The notes under the pieces: generated by a model
What the model saw: only the letters and a program-made list of their open reading frames with translations
Told to the model about the DNA's origin: nothing
Database searches by the model: none
Position numbers and translations under genes: made by a program
Shown here: piece after piece, positions 26,897 through 35,404 of the stretch
Layout of the letters: each line of letters opens with the position of its first letter
How positions within the stretch are numbered: position 1 is the first letter of the stretch
Assembly: GCF_003208175.1 (NCBI RefSeq)
Contig: NZ_QKMR01000002.1
Span: 186,001 to 250,000, forward strand
Length of the DNA stretch: 64,000 nucleotides
DNA from: Ruminiclostridium sufflavum DSM 19573
GTDB taxonomy: Bacteria; Bacillota; Clostridia; Acetivibrionales; DSM-1351
Direction: 5' to 3'

Positions 26897-27109
26897 TATG
26901 AGATGATTTATTAAATATCATCGGCAGGTTAAGTACTCAAAATACCAGTTAAGATACAGGAAAATGTATAAAATGCATATAATGCAAAAAGCTAGTGAAA
27001 GGAGGGAATGAGTTGCTTTTTTATATATTTTCTAATCTGACATAATTTAATCAGTTGATTGGGAATTGGTAGCAGTTGGAATGTATTTATAGAAAATAAG
27101 GAGGATACT
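26897..27109 (+). other. Gap before the sugar-binding protein gene
   Basis: It holds a small inverted repeat (GATGAT...ATCATC, 26906-26930) and a GGAGGG site followed by a ten-codon TTG frame at 27013-27045. I cannot say whether that peptide is made. No clear promoter was found. Confidence 0.3.
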
Positions 27110-28435
27110 ATGATTAGAAAAATTTTATCTATGATTTTGGCAGGTTGCATGACCGTTTCACTTTTAGCAGGATGCGTAAGTGAGAAGGTTACTGAGGATT
27201 CATCAAAAGGCACTAATGCTTCAAATTCATCATTGACAAAAGCGGAGCCGGTTACAATTGAATACTGGCAATATTTTTATGAAACAAAGGTAAATCTTAT
27301 GGATGAATTGATAGCAGACTTCCAGGATAAAAATCCCAATATAACAGTTGTTCAGAAGCACTTCCCTTATGATTCATACCAGCAGAAGGTCGCAGCAGCC
27401 ATTTCGTCCGGAACGGGACCGGATATCATAAACTTATACTATGGATGGGTGCCGAAGTACGTTAAATCAGGAACCTTGCAGGAGCTTCCCGAAGCTTCCT
27501 TCTCGGCAGAAAAAATAGAGAGTACATTCGCTCCAATGGTTACGGTTAATAAAATTGACGGAAAATATTATACTGTACCAACGGCAGTTCGTACCTTAGG
27601 TCTCTTCTGGAATAAGGATATTTTCAAGGAAAACGGCTTGGATCCTGAAAAGCCGCCTAAAACCATTGAAGAATTGGTTGAAATGGCCAAGAAATGTACA
27701 AAGGTTGTAAATGGAAAGCTTGAAGTGGAAGGGCTTACCTTCCAGCCGTCAGGACAATTACATGCATGGTTCCGTCCTGTTCTTCTCAAGCAGTTCGGGC
27801 AGGAGCCTATAAGCGAGGACAAGAAGACCGTTCAGTGGAATGCATCGGAGGGCGGATATAAGGCCTTTGAATTTTTAGTAAATCTTGCAAAGGTTGAGAA
27901 GGTCGGAGAAAAAGATTTCTTTACTGATGACTCGACAGCCTTTATAAGCGGCAAAGCAGCTCTTCATATTGATGGTTCCTACCGTTTGGGTTCATTAAAG
28001 AGCCAGGCTAAGGATCTGAACTACGGTGTTACTGTTCTTCCTTCATATAATGGTGTTGAAACCTCCTTCGGTTCTTTCTGGACAAATGGTATAACTACTA
28101 ATGCCACAGGAGCAAAGCTTGATGCGTCAGTTAAGTTCCTTGAACACTTAACATCAATTGAAACCATGAAGGCCTGGACTGAAAAAATTGGTGAAATCGG
28201 AGCAAAGAATGAAATTGCAGAGGATCCTGAGCTGTTAAAGGATGAGAAGCTGGCTCCGTTTATTAAGCAGCTGCCTGTTGCCGATTCATACTTCTATGTT
28301 GATGAGGATGCGGACAGAAAAGCGTTAATGGATGCCATAGACCAGGTTCTCTTGAATAATATGGATCCTAAAAAGGCACTTGATCAGGCAGTCGAAAAGG
28401 TACAGGGCTTATTGGATGAATACTGGAAAAAGTAG
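27110..28435 (+). CDS. ABC transporter sugar-binding lipoprotein (family 1)
   Basis: A 441-residue extracellular solute-binding protein. The signal peptide ends in the lipobox LLAGC, so the mature protein is anchored by cysteine 22. The mature part (ITIEYWQYFYE-like start after a Ser/Thr linker, YDSYQQKVAAAISSGTGPDI) is typical of carbohydrate-binding family 1. ATG 27110 has AAGGAGG in front; an earlier in-frame start adds a stretch unlike a signal peptide. The two permeases follow. An intercistronic hairpin downstream probably boosts this gene's expression over theirs. Confidence 0.93.
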   Translation: MIRKILSMILAGCMTVSLLAGCVSEKVTEDSSKGTNASNSSLTKAEPVTIEYWQYFYETKVNLMDELIADFQDKNPNITVVQKHFPYDSYQQKVAAAISSGTGPDIINLYYGWVPKYVKSGTLQELPEASFSAEKIESTFAPMVTVNKIDGKYYTVPTAVRTLGLFWNKDIFKENGLDPEKPPKTIEELVEMAKKCTKVVNGKLEVEGLTFQPSGQLHAWFRPVLLKQFGQEPISEDKKTVQWNASEGGYKAFEFLVNLAKVEKVGEKDFFTDDSTAFISGKAALHIDGSYRLGSLKSQAKDLNYGVTVLPSYNGVETSFGSFWTNGITTNATGAKLDASVKFLEHLTSIETMKAWTEKIGEIGAKNEIAEDPELLKDEKLAPFIKQLPVADSYFYVDEDADRKALMDAIDQVLLNNMDPKKALDQAVEKVQGLLDEYWKK

Positions 28436-28479
28436 AAAATCAAGCTTTTAAGGTTTATTGTTTAGCTTTTATATTATGG

Positions 28480-28575
28480 TATTGCCCGGTGTGCTGCCAC
28501 GGTCAATCATGGCCGGAAGCCCTCGAGATTACTTTAAAGGCGGGGTGGGCCTGAAAATTGGCACATCGGGCAATA
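28480..28575 (+). promoter_or_regulatory. Intercistronic stem-loop between binding protein and permease genes
   Basis: TATTGCCCGGTGTGC (28480-28494) pairs with GCACATCGGGCAATA (28561-28575) over 15 bp with one wobble. The ~66-nt loop has further GGCC/GGGCC pairing and no T run follows. Similar structures in malE-malF-type operons stabilise the upstream mRNA; that role is inferred. Confidence 0.65.
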
Positions 28576-28629
28576 TATCCGTAAAAAGTATAAAAACCTT
28601 TAGCCTTAAGCTTAAAAAAGGAGGGCTCT

Positions 28630-29535
28630 ATGAAGCTGAAGCTTTCAATTAAGGGAAGACAATCCATGTGGGCTTATATATTCATATCGGTACCTATATT
28701 GTTCTTCATATGTATAAGGATAGTACCCACATTATATGCGTTTAACGTCAGCCTGCACAAATGGGATTTGCTTTCAAAAGAAAAACCCTTTGTATTTCTG
28801 GATAATTTTAAAGAATTATTCCATGATGAAGTTTTTTTAGCCGCATTAATTAATACGGGAAAGTATATATTGTTTGCAGTACCGATAGGACTTGTTCTCA
28901 GCCTATGTATAGCACTTTTGCTGAATACTGTCACCAAGGGCGCATCAATATACAGGATGGTTGTATTTATACCTTACGTGACATCTGTTGTTGCCGTATC
29001 ATGGGTATGGAGATGGATGTTCATGAAGCAGGGCGGTGTGGTAAATAATATTATCGGTTTGTTTGGAATTGGAAACCAGCCGTTTCTTGACAGCACATCA
29101 CAGGCGATATTTGTCGTAATTTCAAATGTAATATGGCAGGCATTGGGATTCTACACAATTATATTTCTGGCGGGAGTCAAGCAAATACCACAGACATATT
29201 ATGAAGCGGCAAAAATTGATGGAGCTTCACCCTGGCAGAGATTTAGGAATATTACAATTCCTATGCTGAATCCGACTATTGTTTATCTGACAGTAATGGC
29301 TTCAATTCAGACCTTGCAGGTATTCACACAGGTATTCAATATTACCTCCGGCGGACAGGGTATTGCAGGAGGCCCTCTGAACTCCACCGTAAGTGTTGTT
29401 CTTTATATTTACCAGCTGGCGTTTATTAATTACAAAATGGGCTATGCCAGTGCTGCAACAGTAGTTCTGTTCGTTATTATACTATGTATATCTCTATTCC
29501 AAATGAAAGTATTGGACAAAAAATATGATTATTAA
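28630..29535 (+). CDS. ABC sugar transporter permease (MalF-type)
   Basis: A 301-residue inner-membrane permease with six hydrophobic segments and the EAA loop YYEAAKIDGASPWQRFRNIT that docks the ATPase. It pairs with the next gene to form the channel for the sugar presented by the lipoprotein at 27110. The ATG follows AAAGGAGG. No ATPase is encoded in the cluster, so a shared MalK/MsiK-type ATPase elsewhere is likely. Confidence 0.94.
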   Translation: MKLKLSIKGRQSMWAYIFISVPILFFICIRIVPTLYAFNVSLHKWDLLSKEKPFVFLDNFKELFHDEVFLAALINTGKYILFAVPIGLVLSLCIALLLNTVTKGASIYRMVVFIPYVTSVVAVSWVWRWMFMKQGGVVNNIIGLFGIGNQPFLDSTSQAIFVVISNVIWQALGFYTIIFLAGVKQIPQTYYEAAKIDGASPWQRFRNITIPMLNPTIVYLTVMASIQTLQVFTQVFNITSGGQGIAGGPLNSTVSVVLYIYQLAFINYKMGYASAATVVLFVIILCISLFQMKVLDKKYDY

Positions 29536-29558
29536 TTTATCGGAAAAGGAGGGGGAAA

Positions 29559-30371
29559 ATGCGTAAGTATTACAAAGCGTTAACTTATATATTTCTTACT
29601 ATAATAGGTTTTATAATGATATTCCCGTTCTTATGGATGATATCCACTTCCTTAAAGACAGGGGTCGATATTTACAGTCCGTCAATTATACCGGAAAAGG
29701 TAACCTTCGACAATTATTTAAGGGTAATTGAAAATTCAAGTTTTCTGGTATGGTTTAAAAACAGCTTTATAATTGCGGCGATCACAACAATTTCGGTTCT
29801 GTGCTTTGATACTCTTGTAGGATATTCGTTTGCAAAGCTGCCGTTTAAAGGCAAGGGCCCTTTGTTTATACTGATTTTATCAACACTTATGATTCCTACC
29901 GAAATGTTGATTATTCCGTGGTATATGATGAGTACAAGCTTAGGCTGGTTAAACACCTATTGGTCCTTGCTTTTTCCGGGGCTGACCTCTGCCTTCGGAA
30001 TATTTATGATGAGGCAGTTCTTCCTCGGTGTTCCTGATGATATCCTTGAAGCAGGCAGAATAGACGGTCTTTCTGAATTCGGTATATTTTTAAGAACTGC
30101 AATGCCAATGGTAAAGCCTGCTATGTCGGCATTGGGGATATTCACATTCTTAGGAAACTGGAATGCCTTTCTATGGCCTGTAATTGCTGTTGACAAGCCC
30201 GATATATATACTCTGCCGGTTGGCTTGGCACTGTTTTCAGGTGAATCCTACAATCAATGGGATCTTGTAATGTCGGCAGCCAGCTTGGCAACAATACCTG
30301 TACTGATAGTATTTTTCTTCTTCCAGAAGCAGATAATTGAAGGAATACACATGACAGGATTAAAAGCGTAA
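29559..30371 (+). CDS. ABC sugar transporter permease (MalG-type)
   Basis: A 270-residue permease with six membrane helices and the EAA loop DDILEAGRIDGLSEFGIFLR. It is the second channel subunit, 23 bp after the first permease and 12 bp before the amidohydrolase gene, consistent with one transcript. The ATG has AAAGGAGGGG upstream. Confidence 0.94.
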   Translation: MRKYYKALTYIFLTIIGFIMIFPFLWMISTSLKTGVDIYSPSIIPEKVTFDNYLRVIENSSFLVWFKNSFIIAAITTISVLCFDTLVGYSFAKLPFKGKGPLFILILSTLMIPTEMLIIPWYMMSTSLGWLNTYWSLLFPGLTSAFGIFMMRQFFLGVPDDILEAGRIDGLSEFGIFLRTAMPMVKPAMSALGIFTFLGNWNAFLWPVIAVDKPDIYTLPVGLALFSGESYNQWDLVMSAASLATIPVLIVFFFFQKQIIEGIHMTGLKA

Positions 30372-30383
30372 GAGGTGAGAAGA

Positions 30384-31319
30384 ATGGAATTTAAATTGAT
30401 TGATTCCCATGTCCATTTTGATGTAAAGGGCTTTGCTATTGTAGAAATTGAAAAACGCTATATAGAGGAATACGGCAAGGAAAAATGGCTTAAGCTTCAA
30501 GCTAAAAATGAGTATCAAAGCAAAAAATGGGCACAGGCATGGGGCTTTCCCCAAAGGGAGCCTGCAGACGATGATGTAAAAACAACCTGTGTCCGATGGC
30601 TGGAAGAAATGAAGAAGCATAATATTGAAAAGCTGATATTTGTGACAGGCGGAAGCAATGAAATTTTAAGCAGGATAATCGCAAGCTATCCTGAACATTT
30701 TATTGGATACGCACATCATAATCCTTTTGAAAGGGCTGCGGCGGAAAAATTAGAGCTTGCAATAGCCGAACAGGGATTAAAGGGGTATAAAATCATAGCA
30801 CCTGATTTACCGGGAAGAATAAATGATATTTCTCTTGAACCGGTGTGGAAAACAGCTGAAAAGCACCAAATCCCTGTTTTGATTCATTTCGGCATATTGG
30901 GTGCGGCAGGAGGGCTTGCCTCTCATGCTAATATTAATCCTATGATGATACACGACGTAGCAAGGGCTCATCCGGATATATCCTTTATAATACCGCATTT
31001 CGGCTGCGGCTATCCTCAAGAGCTGCTGCAGCTGGCATGGGTGTGCCCTAATATTTATGTTGATACCTCCGGCAGCAACCAATGGGTTCGTTGGATGCCA
31101 TATCCTCTTACTATCAAGGAGCTTTTTAAAAAGTATTATGAAACTATAGGTCCTGAGAGGATAATATTCGGTACCGACTCGGAATGGTTTCCGCGAGGCT
31201 TTGTAAGGCAGTATTATGACGAACAGCGTAAGGATTGTATTGAAGCAGGCATGAATCAGGAGGAATTAAAGCTGATATTCAGAGGCAATATTGCCAGACT
31301 GTTAAGGCTGGAGGAATAA
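30384..31319 (+). CDS. Amidohydrolase-2 family metal-dependent hydrolase
   Basis: A 311-residue TIM-barrel enzyme: the metal motif DSHVHFD at residues 7-13, later histidines in VLIHFG and IIPHFGCG, and the catalytic aspartate in IFGTDSEW. The family contains hydrolases and decarboxylases acting on amides, lactones and aromatic or sugar acids; exact chemistry is open. I choose ATG 30384, placed 6 nt after GAGGTGA, over a GTG 9 bp earlier. It is tightly coupled to the permease upstream and ends 2 bp before the next start, so it belongs to the pathway for the imported compound. Confidence 0.88.
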   Translation: MEFKLIDSHVHFDVKGFAIVEIEKRYIEEYGKEKWLKLQAKNEYQSKKWAQAWGFPQREPADDDVKTTCVRWLEEMKKHNIEKLIFVTGGSNEILSRIIASYPEHFIGYAHHNPFERAAAEKLELAIAEQGLKGYKIIAPDLPGRINDISLEPVWKTAEKHQIPVLIHFGILGAAGGLASHANINPMMIHDVARAHPDISFIIPHFGCGYPQELLQLAWVCPNIYVDTSGSNQWVRWMPYPLTIKELFKKYYETIGPERIIFGTDSEWFPRGFVRQYYDEQRKDCIEAGMNQEELKLIFRGNIARLLRLEE

Positions 31320-31321
31320 TT

Positions 31322-32581
31322 ATGGATGAAAAAATACGCAGTATTTTAGAAAACGAGATAAAGATGACAATGGGCTGTACTGACCCGGGTGCAATAGCTT
31401 TTGCGGCTTCTCAGGCAGCAGTGCTGCTTGATGGAGCTTTAAAAGGCATAGATATAATTCTCAGTAAAAATATATACAAAAATGCTGTGTACGTAGGTAT
31501 CCCGGTTATAAAAAAAATTGGTATTGAATATGCCGCGATTTTAGGCGCCGTTATTAAGAAGCCCGAGTTAAAACTGGCTGTATTAAGTGAAGTTACTCTG
31601 GATATGCAAAATGAGGTCTCGGGTTATTTGGAGTGTATTCCTGTAAAGGTGGCTTATTCCGATATAGATGAGCCTCTTTATATAAGTGTCACCTGCAGCA
31701 GTGATATATCCTGTGTCAATGTTGTAATAAAGGGAGACTACGATTGGATATGTCATATTGAAAAGGATAATGAGATATTATACCATAGTGAACCAAAAAA
31801 AATATCTGAAAAGTATTCTTATGAGGGCTGGAATTTCAGGAATCTTTTTTATAGTGCGGCAAAGGGTCAAATTGATGATGAGAACATAATCAGATATGAA
31901 GCTGTTAATAAAAAAGCGGCAATGGCTGCGATGTCAGAGGAAAACGAAATTTATCTCCAAGGGCTGTCACGTCTTGCTTCCGTTTCCGTAAATGATCTGG
32001 CAAATGTGGCAAGGCTCTATGTATTAAATGCTTCACGCATGAGAATGTCAGGTGAAAGGTTTCCCATAGTCAGTGTTGCCGGAAGCGGAAATCTCGGAAT
32101 CTTGAGCATACTTGCAGTATCTGCGGTATGTGACGCACTTAAAAAGACTGCTAAGGAAAGGCAGACGGCAATATGCCTGTCAGTATTAACTGCAATTTAT
32201 TTGAAAAGCAACATGAACCGGCTGACGGTAATGTGCGGAACTGCGGTAGCAGGAGCAGCAGGAGCGGCAGCTGCGACGGCATATTTGCTTGGAGGAGGGC
32301 TGGAGGAAGCTGAAAACGCAATAAATACTGTTATAGGAAGTATCGGAGGTATGCTTTGCGACGGCGCAAAGGAAAGCTGTGCCTTGAAGGTAGGCTTTGC
32401 GGCGGAATGTGCAGTTATAAGCGGAAATATGGCTGTGAATAAAACCGGGATACGAACAGGCAGCGGTATTATCACAGATAACATAGATGAAAATATTAGA
32501 AACATCGGACTCATAAATAATTTGGGGATGAAGGAAGCGGACAACATAATGTTAGAGATTCTCAGCACACAGAAGAAGTAG
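31322..32581 (+). CDS. UPF0597 / L-cysteine desulfidase-like (CyuA-type) protein
   Basis: A 419-residue member of the serine dehydratase-alpha-like UPF0597 family. It has the N-terminal GCTDPGAIAFA motif (C19) and two C-terminal cysteines (LCDGAKESC), likely ligands of a [4Fe-4S] cluster as in archaeal cysteine desulfidase. Characterised relatives (CyuA/YhaM) convert cysteine to pyruvate, ammonia and sulfide. Here it is embedded in a sugar-uptake cluster, starting 2 bp after the amidohydrolase, so it may act on an amino acid released from the imported conjugate. Serine or another beta-substituted amino acid is an equally valid substrate. Confidence 0.85.
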   Translation: MDEKIRSILENEIKMTMGCTDPGAIAFAASQAAVLLDGALKGIDIILSKNIYKNAVYVGIPVIKKIGIEYAAILGAVIKKPELKLAVLSEVTLDMQNEVSGYLECIPVKVAYSDIDEPLYISVTCSSDISCVNVVIKGDYDWICHIEKDNEILYHSEPKKISEKYSYEGWNFRNLFYSAAKGQIDDENIIRYEAVNKKAAMAAMSEENEIYLQGLSRLASVSVNDLANVARLYVLNASRMRMSGERFPIVSVAGSGNLGILSILAVSAVCDALKKTAKERQTAICLSVLTAIYLKSNMNRLTVMCGTAVAGAAGAAAATAYLLGGGLEEAENAINTVIGSIGGMLCDGAKESCALKVGFAAECAVISGNMAVNKTGIRTGSGIITDNIDENIRNIGLINNLGMKEADNIMLEILSTQKK

Positions 32582-32642
32582 AAATTCTATAGAAGTTGTT
32601 ATAAAATAGTAGACATGTGAATTTAAGAAGGAGTGTCAGAGA

Positions 32643-33785
32643 ATGATAAAGGGAACGCCGGAATATATGAAGGTGATGAATAGAAATACTGTTCTTTCGC
32701 TGATTGTTAAAGAAAAATCAATATCCAGAGCCGCGATTTCGAATCTTACTAATTTGAGTAAGTCAACTGTTTCATCTATCGTTGAGGAATTACTGGGTGA
32801 AAATATTATCAGAGAAAAAGGAGAAGGTATTTCAACAAAGCTTGGCGGAAGGAAACCAATAGAACTTGTGTTTAATCCATCGGCCGGATATATTATCGGC
32901 ATTGACATAGGTGCCTCGAAAAGCATCTGTGTAATATGTGACTTGTCAGGTAAAATATTATTAAAAGAGATAATACAGAAAAAAAATTACGATAACAATA
33001 ATTATTTATATCAGATTATGCAAACAGTTAAGGAAATGGCTGCAAGGCTGAATACAGAGGATAAGCTTATCGGAATCGGAGTGGGTATTCCAGGTACGGT
33101 TGACATTGAAAACGGTATAGCTCTGTTTGTTCCGAAGCTTGATTGGGTGGACTATCCAATCCGTGATGTACTTAGAATAGAGTTTGGTTTAGATGTCTTT
33201 ATTGATAATGATGTCAATATGGCTGTTTATGGAGAGAAATGGCTTGGTGTGGGAAAGGAATATAATAATTTTGTATTTATTTCCATAGGAGATGGTATCG
33301 GAAGCGGAATTATTATAGATAACAAAATTTACAGAGGACACAATTATACAGGCGGAGAAATCGGATACCTTGTGCTGTCAAAGGATGCGCTTGAAACCGA
33401 AAGGTATACTCCCGATGCTTACGGATATTTTGAATCTGTTGCTTCCGGAAGTGCCATTGAGAGAAAATTTGGAATAAGCTGCAAGGAGGTTTTTGAAAAA
33501 GCCTCCCACAACGATATAGAGTGTATTGAAGCAGTCAATGAAATGACGGAATATCTGGGTATGGGAATTGCAAATATAGTCAGTGTGCTCAGCCCTCAGG
33601 CAGTGATTATAGGCGGCGGTGTTTCAAAGGCCGGATTGGGCTTGTTATTGTCAATCAGAAAGGAAGTATCCAGACTTACGCCTGTCAAAACAGAAATAGT
33701 TCTTTCTGAGCTCGAAGAAAATGCCGGTGTTATGGGGTGTGTGGGCTCAGTGCTTGCAAATAAATATGGAATCAGCTTTTATTAG
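32643..33785 (+). CDS. ROK-family transcriptional repressor (NagC/XylR type)
   Basis: A 380-residue protein with an N-terminal winged HTH (about residues 15-60, SRAAISNLTNLSKSTVSSIV) followed by a ROK sugar-binding domain (IGIDIGASKSICVI, IDNDVN, GGEIGYLVLS). The ROK zinc motif is missing, as in the kinase at 25967. ATG after AAGGAG. Position inside the cluster and ACTAA/TTAGT half-sites at the cluster promoter suggest it represses the operon and is released by the sugar or its phosphate. Confidence 0.92.
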   Translation: MIKGTPEYMKVMNRNTVLSLIVKEKSISRAAISNLTNLSKSTVSSIVEELLGENIIREKGEGISTKLGGRKPIELVFNPSAGYIIGIDIGASKSICVICDLSGKILLKEIIQKKNYDNNNYLYQIMQTVKEMAARLNTEDKLIGIGVGIPGTVDIENGIALFVPKLDWVDYPIRDVLRIEFGLDVFIDNDVNMAVYGEKWLGVGKEYNNFVFISIGDGIGSGIIIDNKIYRGHNYTGGEIGYLVLSKDALETERYTPDAYGYFESVASGSAIERKFGISCKEVFEKASHNDIECIEAVNEMTEYLGMGIANIVSVLSPQAVIIGGGVSKAGLGLLLSIRKEVSRLTPVKTEIVLSELEENAGVMGCVGSVLANKYGISFY

Positions 33786-33796
33786 GGAGGAATTCT

Positions 33797-35308
33797 ATGT
33801 ACACAAAAGAATATGTTGAAGAAATTGACGGTATCAATTTTCCGGGCAAAACATTTCAGGACTGTGTTCTGGCCCCGATATTCGATACCCAGAAAAATTA
33901 TTATGCAAAGCCTTTTATTAAAATCAGCAAGGCTCATGCCGTAATGCTGTATGAGCAAAAGATAATTACATCAGATGAAGCCAATGAAATATTGTCAGGA
34001 CTTAATAAAATAGATTCAATAGATATGGGTGACCGAAAATATGATCCTTCCTATGAGGATATGTTTTTTATGATAGAGCATGAACTTGAAAATTTAATAG
34101 GCAGGGATAAAGCAGGAAGATTGCATATAGCCAGAAGCAGAAATGACATAGACATATGTGAATTCCGTATGGTGCTCAGAGAAAAGGTCCTTGAAGTTAT
34201 ACAGGCTTTGAATACCTTCAGGCAGGTGCTGCTTTCTCTTGCAAAAGAAAATATAACGACCGTTATGCCTGCCTATACACATACTCAGCCTGCACAGCCG
34301 ACCACCTTAGCACATTATATTCTTGCATATCAGGATTCCTTGGAAAGGGATTTTGACAGATTTGTACACCTGTATAATACTATTAATCTGAGTCCCCTTG
34401 GCGCGGCAGCTATTACAACCACCGGCTTTCCTATTAACAGGCAGAGGACAGCGGAATTATTGGGCTTTGCCGGGCTTGTGGAAAATTCCTATGACGGCAT
34501 CGCAGGGTGTGATTATCTTACGGAATGTGCTTCCGCATTAATGATTATGAACACCAGCCTGTCAAGATTTATGAAGGATACATTAGATTTTTGCACAAAG
34601 GAGTTTAATGTATTCTATCTATCGGATCCTTATGTTCAGGTAAGCAGTATAATGCCTCAGAAAAGGAATCCGTCCTCTCTTGAGCAGACAAGGCCTGCTG
34701 TAAGCAAAGCGATTGCCGAGGCTAAATGTGTATTTGACATACTTCACAATACTCCCTTTGGAGATATTGTTGACACGGAAGAGCAGCTGCAGCCGCATTT
34801 GTATGATTCAGTAAAATATACTGTCAGGGCATTTAAAATGCTGAGCTCTGTTTTTACAACCCTGCAGGTAAATAAGGAGATACTGTTTGAACGGGCGCAC
34901 GAGGGCTTTATTACGGCTACAGAGCTGGCCGACATTCTGGTAAGAGATAAGGGCTTGTCCTTCCGCCACAGCCATAAGATTACCAGCTTAATTGTGAAGC
35001 ATTTGGTTAAAAACGGCAAAAAGGCAAAAGACATTACTCCTCAGCTTATTGCGGATATTTCGGAGGAAATACTGGGAAGAGCTATTGATTTGGAGGTTGC
35101 CGAAATAGAAAGGGCACTTGATCCTGTGAATTTTGTCGGCATCAGAACTGTAACAGGCGGTCCTGCTCCGGTTGAAACAGAAAGAATGCTGGAAAACAGA
35201 TTAAAAACACTTGAAAAAAATCAGCAGTTATTCAAGGAATATATTGAAGGCTTAGAAGCATCCGATAAAAAATTGGAAGCAGCAGCGAATATAAGAAAGG
35301 CTGAATAA
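33797..35308 (+). CDS. Argininosuccinate lyase-like enzyme (fumarase/ASL superfamily)
   Basis: A 503-residue lyase with the superfamily signature SSIMPQKRNP (about residues 283-292), the helper motif HTHTQPAQPTT region and ARSRND near residue 115, all as in argininosuccinate lyase. It is about 40 residues longer than ordinary ArgH and sits in a sugar-catabolic cluster with no arg genes. ASL relatives outside arginine synthesis, such as EDDS lyase, cleave C-N bonds of N-succinyl amino compounds, releasing fumarate. I infer a catabolic role on the imported conjugate. ATG follows GGGAGGA. Confidence 0.85.
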   Translation: MYTKEYVEEIDGINFPGKTFQDCVLAPIFDTQKNYYAKPFIKISKAHAVMLYEQKIITSDEANEILSGLNKIDSIDMGDRKYDPSYEDMFFMIEHELENLIGRDKAGRLHIARSRNDIDICEFRMVLREKVLEVIQALNTFRQVLLSLAKENITTVMPAYTHTQPAQPTTLAHYILAYQDSLERDFDRFVHLYNTINLSPLGAAAITTTGFPINRQRTAELLGFAGLVENSYDGIAGCDYLTECASALMIMNTSLSRFMKDTLDFCTKEFNVFYLSDPYVQVSSIMPQKRNPSSLEQTRPAVSKAIAEAKCVFDILHNTPFGDIVDTEEQLQPHLYDSVKYTVRAFKMLSSVFTTLQVNKEILFERAHEGFITATELADILVRDKGLSFRHSHKITSLIVKHLVKNGKKAKDITPQLIADISEEILGRAIDLEVAEIERALDPVNFVGIRTVTGGPAPVETERMLENRLKTLEKNQQLFKEYIEGLEASDKKLEAAANIRKAE

Positions 35309-35404
35309 TGTTTATGCCATAGCCCGGAAATAAAATCAGCTGCCGGTACTTAAGACTTCTTGGTGTATTTACAGTTCAGGCAAAAAAAAGAAGAGGTGAG
35401 TTTT

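Noticed and set aside
28458-28652. 64-codon frame between binding protein and permease
   Set aside because: It overlays the intercistronic stem-loop and the permease start and has no ribosome site.
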